This document shows, piece after piece, positions 49,206 to 59,285 of a DNA stretch of 64,000 nt; position 1 is the first letter of the stretch, and each line of letters begins with the position of its first letter. The notes under the pieces were generated by a model. That model made no database searches. It worked only from the letters and a program-made list of their open reading frames with translations, and was not told the origin of the DNA. The DNA is from an uncultured Flavobacteriales bacterium (GTDB lineage Bacteria > Bacteroidota > Bacteroidia > Flavobacteriales_D > Crocinitomicaceae). The stretch spans positions 734,435-798,434 of the forward strand of contig CALSTG010000001.1 in the NCBI GenBank assembly GCA_943789205.1, written 5' to 3'. The translations under genes and the position numbers were made by a program.

Positions 49206-52106
49206 TTAGTATTTAAGCACTACAAAACCATGCTTTTGTACAGTTTGTCCTCCTTCAAAAGTTGCTTCAATTTTGTAGAAGTAGGTCCCTTCATCCACAA
49301 CTTTACCTGATTTATTCGTTCCAGGCCAACTTGCCGCAGGGTCTGTATACTCATAAATCAAATTCCCCCACCTATTTAAGATAAGGCAGTTAAACTTGTC
49401 TATTCCATTGTAGTTAACGAAAAACTCATCGTTTCCTACCGTCGATGACAAAACTATAACGTTCGGCACCTCAAGGTCACACCCATACAACCCTAATGTT
49501 CCTATATCTGAAATATTACCACAAATATGATTCAATGTGACGGTGTAATCGCCTCCTTCACTCACGGTTATTGACGGGCCTTCCGATCCATTACTCCATG
49601 ACAGGTCATAATCTATTGGATAGCCTACCTGTGTAGCATCCGGTATACCTAAAGCGCTTAAGGATACTATTGAACCAATGCAGACATTAGTGTCCATAGC
49701 TATTACATTGTAATTAGGTGGAAATGATACAAACATGGATTGTTCACTTAAGCAAGTTGGATCCGTAAAAACAAGCTCAAATAAACCGGCAATCGAGGCA
49801 TCTACAATCGGATTAATTACATCACCTGTTATAGCAATATCAGAGCTCGAGGAAGACCAAAAACCACCATTTGGCGCATTGGTTCCATCAATCTGAAAAG
49901 AATAATCACAAACAGTAGTGTCATTAGGAACTGACGCATTCGGCAATATTGTAAAGTTCTCGGAAACTTCAACGCATTCATTCAATACCGTAAACACATA
50001 GGTCCCAGCATTATTAATGACAAGTGTTGAGTCAGTCGAACCATCCTCCCATAAATAATTCAGCGTTGGAACATATCCTGGATCCAAATCATTTGCCGTA
50101 ACGATTGGAACCAACTCATAATTAGACCCTGCACAAACAGCTGTGTCGGGCATTTCAATATATAAATAGGGTGGGAAATGAATCTCGGCCTCAACTGTAA
50201 CATTACATTCGTTGTCCGTGTATGAAACATCAAAATACCCTCCAGAAGAAGAGGAAATCAATGGATTATCGTTGAACTCATTACTAAAAGTAAGCGCTGT
50301 ATCTAATGTAGACCATTCACCACCGCTGAAAGATTCTGTTCCCGATACTTGAAAAGCTAAATCACACGCAATCGTATCTGGAAAAATCAGCGGTCCTTCT
50401 GTAACAGTAAAAGAAACTGTGGTGTCAAATGGACAACCATAATCATCAATAATGTTAAATGTATAACTATAGGTCCCCACCGCATCAGGTTGCACTTCGA
50501 TCAGGGTATCATTCATTCCTGAAATAATTGTAGGGTCTTCAGTCCACCAACTCGTATCAGCCGAAGTCTGATAAGAACCTAAACCTGGAAAATAAGAGGC
50601 GTCAAAGTAAAGTCCCCATTCAAATATATAACCATCGTCAATACCAATATTATCTTGAACAAAGATCGTCCAATTTCCATTTACAGGACAACCTATGAGG
50701 GAATTGAAGGAAGTTTCCGGTTGATAAACGTCATTAGGATCTATGGAAGGACCGTTATTTCCAAAGTTTGGAGCTGGTATTGTATTTCCGAGATTATCCG
50801 TTAATGGACCTAAATCATTAAAAACAGAACTGAAGCAGTACTCCCAGCCCTCGCCAGGGCCTCCGCCACCTGCATCATCAATAGGGTCGCCCATATAAGT
50901 ACCAAACCCTGAATTACCGCCTGGTAAAAACCCTCCGGTAAATGAATTTACAAGAGGTGCTATTGTACCATTCGGACACTGCAGCCAAATTTCTAAATCA
51001 CCTAAGTATGAATGCTCCATAGTGATACAAACCTGATTAAGATCCTGATCATTAGTTATTGTAGAGCCCCCAGGAAAACCATTAATGGTTATCGGAGCCT
51101 CATATTGTTGTCCCGAACCATCAGGAAGATAGGTTAAACCTGCAAAGTTACCACCCAACTCAAAACTACCTGAAGGAATTTCAACACCTACAGTATCTTG
51201 CGATGTAACTCCTCCAATGAGTGTTGTACTTGCTCCAAGGCATACAGAATCTTGAAGAGGACCTGTGCCAGCAAAACTCGGCAATAATGAAACACGTACT
51301 TTACTTCTTACACGTTGATTTAACGGAAACTGGTCTTCAATTTTCAAATCGACAAGGTAGCCTGCCCTTGCCGGTGGCGTAAACCAGACAGAATCGTTGT
51401 TAGGATATACATTCCCATCTGTAATATTCCATTCAAAATCTATATCGATATCTACATTTTGAGAATACCCAAATCCTGTTGAATCAAGCGAATTAGGAAA
51501 GATAGGTTTTGCTACAAAAAGAATACTATCACCAAAACATATATCAACGAAGCCCGTATCGCTTGGATTTATAGCATCTGGGCCCACACCATTAATATAG
51601 GCTTCCATGTGTGCCTCAAAAGGCTGAAATTGATTTCCGCATGAAGCGTTCGCCTGCCAGCCAGTACCTTCATTGGCTCCATCTGATTGAAATACTACAG
51701 TAAGACAACCTGAAGGGTTATTCCAGCTTGCTTGATACGTAAAACCTGTTGGGTCAGATATGGAATTGTGAGCCCCCAACAATGGAGCTGAGGTGTTCGG
51801 ACCATCATATACACTAATAAAATCTGACCCATCGACATCAAATTCATATCCTGCATTTATAGCGAAGGTAATGGATGCTTTTGTTCCAAGATTCAAGTCA
51901 GGACAAAAAACAGTAGAATCAATAAAATTGGGAGGGTAGTTTCCTCCAGCCCCCGGATCTTGAAAGTTTGTTCCTGTTATTCCAAAATTATTACAATCCA
52001 TTGGGTTCGTTTCTGGAAAACCGTCTTCACCCATAATTATGGTTTGTGACCATGAAAATGTAGCCGCAACAATGATGAATAAGCTAGTAAGAAATCTCAT
52101 TATCAT
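49206..52106 (-). CDS. Secreted CUB/P-domain adhesin with CHU_C-type T9SS tail
   Basis: The 966-residue protein has a signal peptide (MIMRFLTSLFIIVAATFSWSQ). A CUB-like domain spans about residues 25-155 (AGYEFDVDGSDFISVYDGP to SGCLTVVFQSDGANEGTGW). A proprotein convertase P-like domain spans about 310-500, with VCITMEHSYLGDLEIWLQCPNGT and WTIFVQDNIGIDDGYIFEWGL. Several Ig- or PKD-like segments follow, and the gliding-motility C-terminal (CHU_C) domain ends the protein (FNCLILNRWGNLIYEYTD ... VDEGTYFYKIEATFEGGQTVQKHGFVVLKY). The tail marks a type B T9SS substrate. It overlaps the upstream small exported-protein gene by four bases. Confidence 0.85.
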   Translation of the reverse strand: MIMRFLTSLFIIVAATFSWSQTIIMGEDGFPETNPMDCNNFGITGTNFQDPGAGGNYPPNFIDSTVFCPDLNLGTKASITFAINAGYEFDVDGSDFISVYDGPNTSAPLLGAHNSISDPTGFTYQASWNNPSGCLTVVFQSDGANEGTGWQANASCGNQFQPFEAHMEAYINGVGPDAINPSDTGFVDICFGDSILFVAKPIFPNSLDSTGFGYSQNVDIDIDFEWNITDGNVYPNNDSVWFTPPARAGYLVDLKIEDQFPLNQRVRSKVRVSLLPSFAGTGPLQDSVCLGASTTLIGGVTSQDTVGVEIPSGSFELGGNFAGLTYLPDGSGQQYEAPITINGFPGGSTITNDQDLNQVCITMEHSYLGDLEIWLQCPNGTIAPLVNSFTGGFLPGGNSGFGTYMGDPIDDAGGGGPGEGWEYCFSSVFNDLGPLTDNLGNTIPAPNFGNNGPSIDPNDVYQPETSFNSLIGCPVNGNWTIFVQDNIGIDDGYIFEWGLYFDASYFPGLGSYQTSADTSWWTEDPTIISGMNDTLIEVQPDAVGTYSYTFNIIDDYGCPFDTTVSFTVTEGPLIFPDTIACDLAFQVSGTESFSGGEWSTLDTALTFSNEFNDNPLISSSSGGYFDVSYTDNECNVTVEAEIHFPPYLYIEMPDTAVCAGSNYELVPIVTANDLDPGYVPTLNYLWEDGSTDSTLVINNAGTYVFTVLNECVEVSENFTILPNASVPNDTTVCDYSFQIDGTNAPNGGFWSSSSSDIAITGDVINPIVDASIAGLFELVFTDPTCLSEQSMFVSFPPNYNVIAMDTNVCIGSIVSLSALGIPDATQVGYPIDYDLSWSNGSEGPSITVSEGGDYTVTLNHICGNISDIGTLGLYGCDLEVPNVIVLSSTVGNDEFFVNYNGIDKFNCLILNRWGNLIYEYTDPAASWPGTNKSGKVVDEGTYFYKIEATFEGGQTVQKHGFVVLKY

Positions 52107-52471
52107 CGCTTGATTTTTTGTTCATTTCTTAAAACCCAAAAAGATTTTACAATGATGATTTTTTGCTGATTTTCCCAAACGTAATATTGATTTTGATTTT
52201 TAATTTTAAACCTAAAATCTGTAAAGGAGGCAGTTTCTGGTGAAATATCGTTATTGACATGTTCTAAATTGGAGTGTTTCGATTCAAAATATTCACCAAA
52301 TTCCAATGCGTTTTCAATAGCATAGGATAATAGTTCATAATCAGCAATATTTACTTGCTTTAGCTCATTAAGTTCTGATTGCGTATAACTATCCAGTAAA
52401 GCACTTTGGCTAAAAGCATGAAAACAAGAACAAAAAATGAGGATAAAGGAGAGTAAAAAATTCATAAACAA
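52103..52471 (-). CDS. Small exported protein of unknown function
   Basis: The 122-residue protein starts with a signal peptide (NFLLSFILIFCSCFHAFSQ). The rest is polar with the segment LNELKQVNIADYELLSYAIENALEF and a C-terminal strand-rich part (YYVWENQQKIIIVKSFWVLRNEQKIKR). No family is recognised. Its stop overlaps the adhesin start (ATGA), which suggests co-translation. Because the adhesin is a T9SS substrate, a role in its folding or display is possible but speculative. No -7 box with a perfect match was found upstream. Confidence 0.6.
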   Translation of the reverse strand: MFMNFLLSFILIFCSCFHAFSQSALLDSYTQSELNELKQVNIADYELLSYAIENALEFGEYFESKHSNLEHVNNDISPETASFTDFRFKIKNQNQYYVWENQQKIIIVKSFWVLRNEQKIKR

Positions 52472-52558
52472 TTTGTTTTCACCATTAAAGACCTCAAAAT
52501 CGTTGAAAAGTTGCTCCTATTGTTCAAAGAAAATTCAAAGTCAAACGACAATTAAAAT

Positions 52559-52566
52559 TAGTTTTG
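52559..52566 (+). promoter_or_regulatory. Promoter -7 box of the transketolase operon
   Basis: TAGTTTTG is a perfect TANNTTTG box, 33 bases ahead of the ATG at 52600. Confidence 0.55.
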
Positions 52567-52599
52567 TAAAGTTAGCAATACTATCCAATAAATAAAACC

Positions 52600-53442
52600 A
52601 TGAATAAAGAGGACTTAAAATCAATTGCATCCCAAGTAAGAAGAGATATCGTAAGAATGGTATCCGAGGTAAAATCAGGGCATCCAGGGGGGTCTCTAGG
52701 TTGTGCAGACTTTCTAACGTATTTGTATTTCGAAGCAATGACAGAAAATGCATCAAATTTCAATATGGATGCAAGAGGAGAAGATGTGTTTTTTCTCTCA
52801 AACGGACATATTTCACCCGTTTGGTATAGTGTGTTGGCACGAAAAGGATATTTCCCTGTTCCAGAATTAGCAACATTTAGAAAAATTTCTTCAAGACTTC
52901 AAGGGCATCCTTCAACAGATAAGAAACTTCCGGGTATTCGAATGGCATCAGGATCTCTAGGTCAAGGTTTGTCCGTAGCAATTGGAACGGCAGAAACGAA
53001 AAAATTAAATCAAGATCCTACAACGGTATATACCTTGCATGGAGACGGAGAATTACAAGAAGGCCAAATATGGGAAGCTGCTATGTACGCTGCTGCAAAC
53101 AAGGTAGATAACCTCATCGCTACAATAGATTACAACGGGAGGCAGATTGATGGGGATGTCGACGATGTACTCTCTTTAGGTTCATTAAAAGAAAAATGGC
53201 AAGCTTTTGGATGGGAGGTTCTAGAAATGGACGGTCATAATTTTGAAAATATACATCTTACCATGTCTGCAGCGAAAGAAAAAACAGGTAACGGAAAGCC
53301 TGTAGTCGTTATTATGACAACTGAAATGGGTATGGGTGTGGACTTTATGATGGGTACTCACAAATGGCATGGTGTAGCGCCAAATGAGGAGCAGCTTGCT
53401 GATGCGTTGGGCCAGCTCAAAGAAACATTAGGGGATTATTAG
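52600..53442 (+). CDS. Transketolase, N-terminal subunit
   Basis: The 280-residue protein is the TPP-binding half of a split transketolase. It has [65 protein letters not shown] and the TPP motif [32 protein letters not shown] (pattern GDG...N). It interconverts pentose phosphates in the cytoplasm together with the C-terminal subunit encoded at 54800. The two halves are separated by a gene for a VWA-domain protein. The stop TAG shares one base with the GTG start of that gene. Confidence 0.92.
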   Translation: [280 protein letters not shown]

Positions 53443-54797
53443 TGAATAAATTTGTTTTCATTCTTTTTATTATCGTCGCCTTGACTGCTCAAAGTCAAAG
53501 CAAAACGAGAATACTATTTATTTTGGATGCTTCCAATAGCATGAATTTAAAATGGGAGAACCAATCAAGAATGGAATCTGCAAAAGAAATACTAAACAGC
53601 TCCATTGAAGAGCTTAGAGGTATTCCAAATCTAGAAATTGCATTACGCGTTTACGGCCATCAATCAGCTGTAAGTAACATGTCGCAAGACTGCAATGATA
53701 CTAAATTAGAGGTCCCTTTTGGCAAAAACACCATAGACGCTATTAAGAAAAAAATCAAGTTCTTATCTGCAAAAGGCGCAACACCCATAGCTAGATCTTT
53801 AGAGGCTGCAGCAGGAGATTTTCCATCCAACGATGGTAGAAACTTTATCATTCTTATAACAGATGGACTAGAATCTTGCGACAATGATCCATGCGTCATT
53901 GCACAAAAGCTTAAAGAAAAAGAGGTAAATGTTACACCATTTGTAATAGGCATAGGATTGGACTTAAGCTACCTTGAGAAATTCAATTGTATTGGCTCAT
54001 TTACAGAAGCTGAGAATAAAAAAACATTTAAAAATGTGTTAACAAACATTATAGATAAAGCATTACTAAACACTACCGTTCAGGTAAACCTAAATGACTT
54101 AGCACTTAACCCTAAAGAAACTGATGTGAGTTTATTCTTTTACAGAGCTGGAACACAGGAGCTTATTTATACCTTTACCCACACCTTAAACAGGTACAAA
54201 AATCCGGACACACTAATTCTTGACCCTTCTTTTAAATACGATTTGAGGGTGGCCACATTACCTGAAATCAATCAAAAAAATATTGAAATTATTGAACACG
54301 CGCATAACACAATAAATTTAAATGCGGCTCAAGGATACTTGAAGTTTATCAGCTCAAGAAGCAACTACAATGTAAAATATGCCACAAGAGTTTTTCAAAA
54401 AGATAAAAACTATAACAAAACCATAAACCATCAACAATTGGGTAGCACAGAAAAATATCTTATTGGCAGCTATGATCTTGAAATATTCACATTGCCAAGA
54501 ACTTATCTGAATATAAATATTAATGAGTACAAAACGACAACAGTTGACATTCCTGCACCGGGAAATCTAGACTTAAAAACAGCAAAACTTTATGTAGGAC
54601 AAATATTTGTGAAAAGAAAAATTGGAGCTTATGAATGGGTATGTAATCTCAATGATAATGTACGCAGCCAAAAATGGCAATTACAACCTGGTGAGTATAA
54701 AATTGTTTACCGAGAAAAAGGGCAGTTTACAAGCGCTTACACAAATGAAAAAGAATTTAGCATAAAAACATTGAATACGAATTATTTAAAATTATAA
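53442..54797 (+). CDS. Exported von Willebrand factor A-domain protein
   Basis: The 451-residue protein starts at GTG, overlapping the transketolase stop. A signal peptide ([20 protein letters not shown]) is followed by a VWA domain (about 22-200). The MIDAS metal site is intact: DASNS with Asp29, Ser31 and Ser33, the Thr of GATPIARSL, and the Asp of [10 protein letters not shown]. Cys pairs (SQDCN, SCDNDPC, FNCIG) lie on the surface of the domain. The C-terminal 250 residues are beta-rich (for example [24 protein letters not shown]) and may form Ig-like modules. Known VWA proteins mediate metal-dependent adhesion or complex assembly. The ligand is unknown. Confidence 0.78.
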
Positions 54798-54799
54798 CT

Positions 54800-55756
54800 A
54801 TGGAAGGCATTGAAATATTAGGTAATAAAGATACGCGATCTGGATTCGGGGAAGGGCTCGCAGAATTAGGTGCAGAAAATGAGAATGTTGTTGCGCTTTG
54901 TGCTGATTTGACAGGCTCCCTTAAAATGAATGCTTTTCAAAACGCATTTCCCGAACGCTTTTTTCAAGTTGGCATAGCCGAGGCAAATATGATGGGAATG
55001 GCAGCCGGCATGACTATTGGCGGTAAAATCCCTTTCACTGGGACTTTTGCAAACTTCTCTACGGGGCGCGTATACGATCAAATACGACAATCCATTGCGT
55101 ACTCTCAAAAAAATGTTAAGATTTGTGCTTCTCATGCAGGCTTGACGCTTGGAGAAGATGGAGCGACGCACCAAATTTTAGAAGATATCGGAATGATGCG
55201 CATGCTGCCAAACATGACTGTTGTTGTCCCCGCGGATTTTAATCAAACGAAACAAGCAACTAAAGCCATCGCGTCGCATGACGGTGCTGTTTATTTGCGT
55301 TTTGGAAGACCTGTAATGCCGATTTTCATAAAACCTAATGCCGTTTTTGAAATTGGAAAAGCAGATGTCATTCAAGAGGGTTCTGATGTGACAATTATCG
55401 CTTGTGGTCATATGGTTTGGAAATCAATTGAAGCTGCTCAAACCCTAGCTGCGAAGGGGGTTTCTGTAGAGCTTCTAAACATGCACACCATTAAACCAAT
55501 AGACGAGTCAGCCATTTTAAAATCTGCAGGCAAGACCAAATGCATTGTGACCGCTGAAGAACATATGGCAAATGGCGGATTAGGCGAGGCCGTTGCTCGG
55601 GTGCTTGCTACAAATACTCCTTGTCCTCAAGAATTTATCGCCGTAAATGATTCTTTTGGAGAGAGTGGAAAACCAATGGATTTAATGGAAAAGTACGGCT
55701 TAGGTGCTTCTCACATTCATGATGCAGCACTAAAAGCTATTCAGAGAAAAGCTTAA
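54800..55756 (+). CDS. Transketolase, C-terminal subunit
   Basis: The 318-residue protein has the pyrimidine-binding and C-terminal domains of transketolase. It includes [84 protein letters not shown] and [10 protein letters not shown]. It must pair with the N-terminal subunit at 52600 to be active. It begins three bases after the VWA gene, so all three genes form one operon. Confidence 0.92.
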   Translation: MEGIEILGNKDTRSGFGEGLAELGAENENVVALCADLTGSLKMNAFQNAFPERFFQVGIAEANMMGMAAGMTIGGKIPFTGTFANFSTGRVYDQIRQSIAYSQKNVKICASHAGLTLGEDGATHQILEDIGMMRMLPNMTVVVPADFNQTKQATKAIASHDGAVYLRFGRPVMPIFIKPNAVFEIGKADVIQEGSDVTIIACGHMVWKSIEAAQTLAAKGVSVELLNMHTIKPIDESAILKSAGKTKCIVTAEEHMANGGLGEAVARVLATNTPCPQEFIAVNDSFGESGKPMDLMEKYGLGASHIHDAALKAIQRKA

Positions 55757-55758
55757 AA

Positions 55759-57750
55759 TTAAATTTGTTTAAGTAACGCTTCGATTGATTCTATTCTTGG
55801 TAGGCATGTGTTATTTTCACAAAAGAAAATACCCTTCTCAGAATATCCTTTCGTCATTGGAATCTCCCTGTGGTAAGAAATAACGATGCGTTTTCTAAGA
55901 AGGATTAACAACTCCGCACGATTGGGTTTATGCGTAGTTAATACATGAAGCTCTTTAGTACCTTTGAGTATTCTGAAATACAATGCCATCCAATTTAAAT
56001 ATCCGCTAGGATATTTAGAGATAAGGCCCTTAAGCTTCCCCAACATCTCTTGGCTTTTTTCGAGCCATTCATCCTTTCTGAAATAAACGCCCAATTCATA
56101 AAGATTATGAGCCATAACTGAATTGGAAGATGGGATTACATCATCGTCGATATCTATTTTCCTAGCAATCAGTTTCGCATCCTTTTGCGTGTAAAAGAAT
56201 AATTTTTGGGTCTCACTGTAAAACTCAGAAAACACGAAGGCTGTCATTCTTTTTGCATGATGCAAATAGCTTAGATCTCCTTGTACTTGATATAAATAAA
56301 TAAAGGATTGAATCGTATTAGCATAATCGTCTAAAAAACCATCTATACTCGAAACGCCGTCCACGTAATTTCGCTTGAGAGCACCTTTTTCATCAAGTTG
56401 TTTCTCTACTATCCATGATGCTAGATCCCCAGCCTCTATTAGATACTCCTTGTTATTAAATGCAAGATAAGCTTGTATTAGCCCATTGATTAAAAGTGCA
56501 TTCCACGAGGTTAATGATTTTGTATCAATGACAGGTCTCGTTCTCTTACCTCGTTGTAAGAAAAGTATGTTTTTTACGCGGCTTAAATGTTCTTTCGCTT
56601 CAGCAATCGTCCAGTTTTGTTTTTTGGCAACATCAATTAGTGCTTGTTTCCGCTGAAGTATAAACAAATCATTTTCCCAAACTTCATCTTCATAAATCCC
56701 AAAAAAATCTTTAACCCAATGAAAATCTGTCTTAAGAATTTTTTTGATCTCATTATTTCTCCAGCAATAATATACACCTTCAGCGCCTTCACTATCGGCA
56801 TCTTGAGAACATAAATACGGACCGAACTTTGTCTTTAAATTACGTTTTAAATACTCAAAAGTCTCATAAACAATGGTGCCATAATACTCACAATCCGAAT
56901 TTGAATTAGAATGCATTGCTGCCTTACTATACAATCCGATGAGTTGGGCATTATCGTATAACATTTTTTCAAAATGAGGAACCTTCCAAAGCGCATCAGT
57001 TGAATACCTAGAAAACCCACCTTCAACATGGTCATAGATTCCACCATTACCCATTGCAAAAAGAGTTCTACGTATGTGTAGCTCAATCGTTTCGTCCTGC
57101 TCTTGACTGCCGAAGTCTAATAGAAATTCAAGATGATTTGGTAATGGGAACTTGGGTACAAACGCATACCCTCCAAACTCCGTATCAAATGTAGATTTTA
57201 GCTTAGAGATCCATTTTTTCATGGTGCCGAGATTTAAGGCATCATAATCTTTAATCTGTTCGTAGGAAGCATCCTGAAGATGACCTTGAATTTCTTTTCC
57301 AAATTCTTCTACACGATCAGGTTGTTTCCGACTTGTTTCTACCAAGGCCTTAAGAACCTCTAACCATTTTTCTTTTTTGAAGTAAGTGCCGCCATATATA
57401 GGCCGCCCATCAGGAAGTAATATACAGTTTAAAGGCCATCCACCTTGAACACCCATCAATTGAATTGCTGACATATATAACTGATCAACATCCGGACGCT
57501 CCTCCCTGTCTACTTTTACATTTACAAAATGTTTATTCATAAAGGCTGCCACTTCTCGATCCTCAAAACTTTCCTTTTCCATCACATGACACCAATGACA
57601 TGAAGAATAGCCGATACTTACGAGCAGCAGTTTGTTCTCTTCCTTTGCGAAATCTAATGCCGCATCAGACCATGGCTGCCAATGCACAGGGTTTTCTGCA
57701 TGCTGTAATAGATATAAGGAAGTTTCAGTAGAGAGATTGTTATCTTTCAT
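55759..57750 (-). CDS. YyaL/SSP411-type thioredoxin-domain protein
   Basis: The 663-residue protein has an N-terminal thioredoxin-like domain with the CHWCHVM motif ([17 protein letters not shown], about residues 47-63) and [18 protein letters not shown]. An (alpha/alpha)6 barrel like that of N-acylglucosamine 2-epimerases follows, with [44 protein letters not shown] and [16 protein letters not shown]. Homologues are conserved from bacteria to humans (spermatogenesis-associated protein 20). Their biochemical role is not well established. A weak minus-strand -7 box (TAGTTTTT at 57765-57772) lies 14 bases before the ATG. Confidence 0.88.
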   Translation of the reverse strand: MKDNNLSTETSLYLLQHAENPVHWQPWSDAALDFAKEENKLLLVSIGYSSCHWCHVMEKESFEDREVAAFMNKHFVNVKVDREERPDVDQLYMSAIQLMGVQGGWPLNCILLPDGRPIYGGTYFKKEKWLEVLKALVETSRKQPDRVEEFGKEIQGHLQDASYEQIKDYDALNLGTMKKWISKLKSTFDTEFGGYAFVPKFPLPNHLEFLLDFGSQEQDETIELHIRRTLFAMGNGGIYDHVEGGFSRYSTDALWKVPHFEKMLYDNAQLIGLYSKAAMHSNSNSDCEYYGTIVYETFEYLKRNLKTKFGPYLCSQDADSEGAEGVYYCWRNNEIKKILKTDFHWVKDFFGIYEDEVWENDLFILQRKQALIDVAKKQNWTIAEAKEHLSRVKNILFLQRGKRTRPVIDTKSLTSWNALLINGLIQAYLAFNNKEYLIEAGDLASWIVEKQLDEKGALKRNYVDGVSSIDGFLDDYANTIQSFIYLYQVQGDLSYLHHAKRMTAFVFSEFYSETQKLFFYTQKDAKLIARKIDIDDDVIPSSNSVMAHNLYELGVYFRKDEWLEKSQEMLGKLKGLISKYPSGYLNWMALYFRILKGTKELHVLTTHKPNRAELLILLRKRIVISYHREIPMTKGYSEKGIFFCENNTCLPRIESIEALLKQI

Positions 57751-57771
57751 CGTTAGTATTTGTTTAAAAAC

Positions 57772-57779
57772 TATATTTG
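57772..57779 (+). promoter_or_regulatory. Promoter -7 box of the SGNH-SGNH-MBOAT operon
   Basis: TATATTTG is a perfect TANNTTTG box, 18 bases ahead of the ATG at 57798. A TTG start at 57777 would fall inside it, which argues for the ATG. Confidence 0.6.
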
Positions 57780-57797
57780 TTTAGCAAAGGTTTTTTA

Positions 57798-59285
57798 ATG
57801 AAGGAATACAGACCGATAAATGTACTTTTTTTTCTTTTATTGACCTGTTCTTTATTGCTCCCAATAGTATACTTTGCCCCTGAAGATGGTTATGTAATTT
57901 TTGGTGAAAACATAAGGTTCTTAACTTGGGAAAGGTTAATAACTCCTAAGAATCAAGAAAAGAAGAATATCGACTTTTTAGAGAATGTTGATGTTTCAGA
58001 TATTAATGACGATTCCTTTAATTCGCAATTAGATACAGCCAATACAAATCTTGGTTTACCGTCAAAAAGTAGTGTTCTTCGCGTTGCGAGTCAAACGCAT
58101 TTGGAACAAAATGCCGAGGCTAAAGAAAATCTAGGTGCTTTTTTTAGTATTCTAAATAACATTGCTTCTCGAAAAGAAAAGGTTAATATTTTCCATTACG
58201 GTGATTCTCAAATCGAAGGAGATCGCATGACCGCTTTTATTCGTCAACGACTTCAAAGCCAGTTTGGAGGTGCGGGACCTGGTATGATTCCTGCAATTAA
58301 CGTTTACAACACGATATCATTTGGACATAACTACTCCCAAAACTTCATTCGAAAAATTATTTTTGGAAAAGAAAAGCTGACTTCAAAAAAATATGGCGCA
58401 ATGCTTTCTGCCGCAAAATTCAACATTGATAGTATTGCGCTAAGTCAAAATAGGCCAACCGAGGCATGGATTGAAATCACTCCTTCTACAAAAGGTTATT
58501 CTCGATGTAAAGCCTACACAAACGTCTCTTTATTCTACAATGATTGCATTGACACTTGCACCCTTGATGTTTTTGTGAATGATGCTTTTTATGGTTCTGA
58601 CTCTTTAATAGCAGATGGAGATGCACACCAACTTTTATTGAAATTTACGACAACACCCCAAAAACTTAAGTTTGTTTTTAAATCGAAAAATAGCCCTACA
58701 ATAAATGGTATTTCACTTGAAGGGGATGTCGGTGTTCAAATGAATAATGTTGCAATGCGTGGCTCCTCGGGCACCCAATTCAGCTCATTAAATAAAGAAG
58801 TCTTCTCCTTTATGCATCAAGCGCTAAATACAAAGCTGGTTATTATGCAATTTGGTGGGAATTCAATCCCATTCTTTAAAGATAGTAGCGCTGTGCGCTC
58901 CTATGCGAGAAGGTTTAAACGACAAATTGAGTTTGTTAAAAAATCAACTGATAATGCAGCAATCATTGTTATTGGACCTAGTGATATGTCACAATTACAG
59001 GAGGGCATTTATGAGACATATCCCTTTATTCCATATTGTATTCAACAAATGAAAAAGGAGACTCTGAATGCAGGTGGCTCTTATTGGGATTTGTACAACG
59101 CCATGGGGGGTAAAGACTCAATGTTTGCATGGGTAGAAAACAATCTCGCCGGAAAAGACTATGTTCATTTTACGAACAAAGGATCAAAAAAAGCTTCTCA
59201 ATTATTTTATGATGCCTTTATCGATGCTTTCAAGGTTTGGGAGAAAGACCTTCAAAAAGATATAACAAAGGAAAGTAATGAATAG
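57798..59285 (+). CDS. Membrane-anchored SGNH-hydrolase-like protein
   Basis: The 495-residue protein starts at MKEYRPINVLFF (57798). One N-terminal transmembrane anchor lies at about residues 8-27. The SGNH core shows block I with the Ser in IFHYGDSQIEGDRM (about 130-143), block III-like MQFGGNSIP, and block V DYVHFTNKGS near the C-terminus with the catalytic Asp-x-x-His. Such proteins next to an MBOAT (AlgJ/AlgX/PatB type) move or remove acyl groups on exported polysaccharides. It overlaps the second SGNH gene by eight bases. Confidence 0.75.
   Translation: MKEYRPINVLFFLLLTCSLLLPIVYFAPEDGYVIFGENIRFLTWERLITPKNQEKKNIDFLENVDVSDINDDSFNSQLDTANTNLGLPSKSSVLRVASQTHLEQNAEAKENLGAFFSILNNIASRKEKVNIFHYGDSQIEGDRMTAFIRQRLQSQFGGAGPGMIPAINVYNTISFGHNYSQNFIRKIIFGKEKLTSKKYGAMLSAAKFNIDSIALSQNRPTEAWIEITPSTKGYSRCKAYTNVSLFYNDCIDTCTLDVFVNDAFYGSDSLIADGDAHQLLLKFTTTPQKLKFVFKSKNSPTINGISLEGDVGVQMNNVAMRGSSGTQFSSLNKEVFSFMHQALNTKLVIMQFGGNSIPFFKDSSAVRSYARRFKRQIEFVKKSTDNAAIIVIGPSDMSQLQEGIYETYPFIPYCIQQMKKETLNAGGSYWDLYNAMGGKDSMFAWVENNLAGKDYVHFTNKGSKKASQLFYDAFIDAFKVWEKDLQKDITKESNE

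Noticed and set aside
57777-57797. TTG start at 57777 for the first SGNH protein
   Set aside because: It overlaps the predicted -7 box, and the ATG at 57798 places the membrane anchor at the normal distance.
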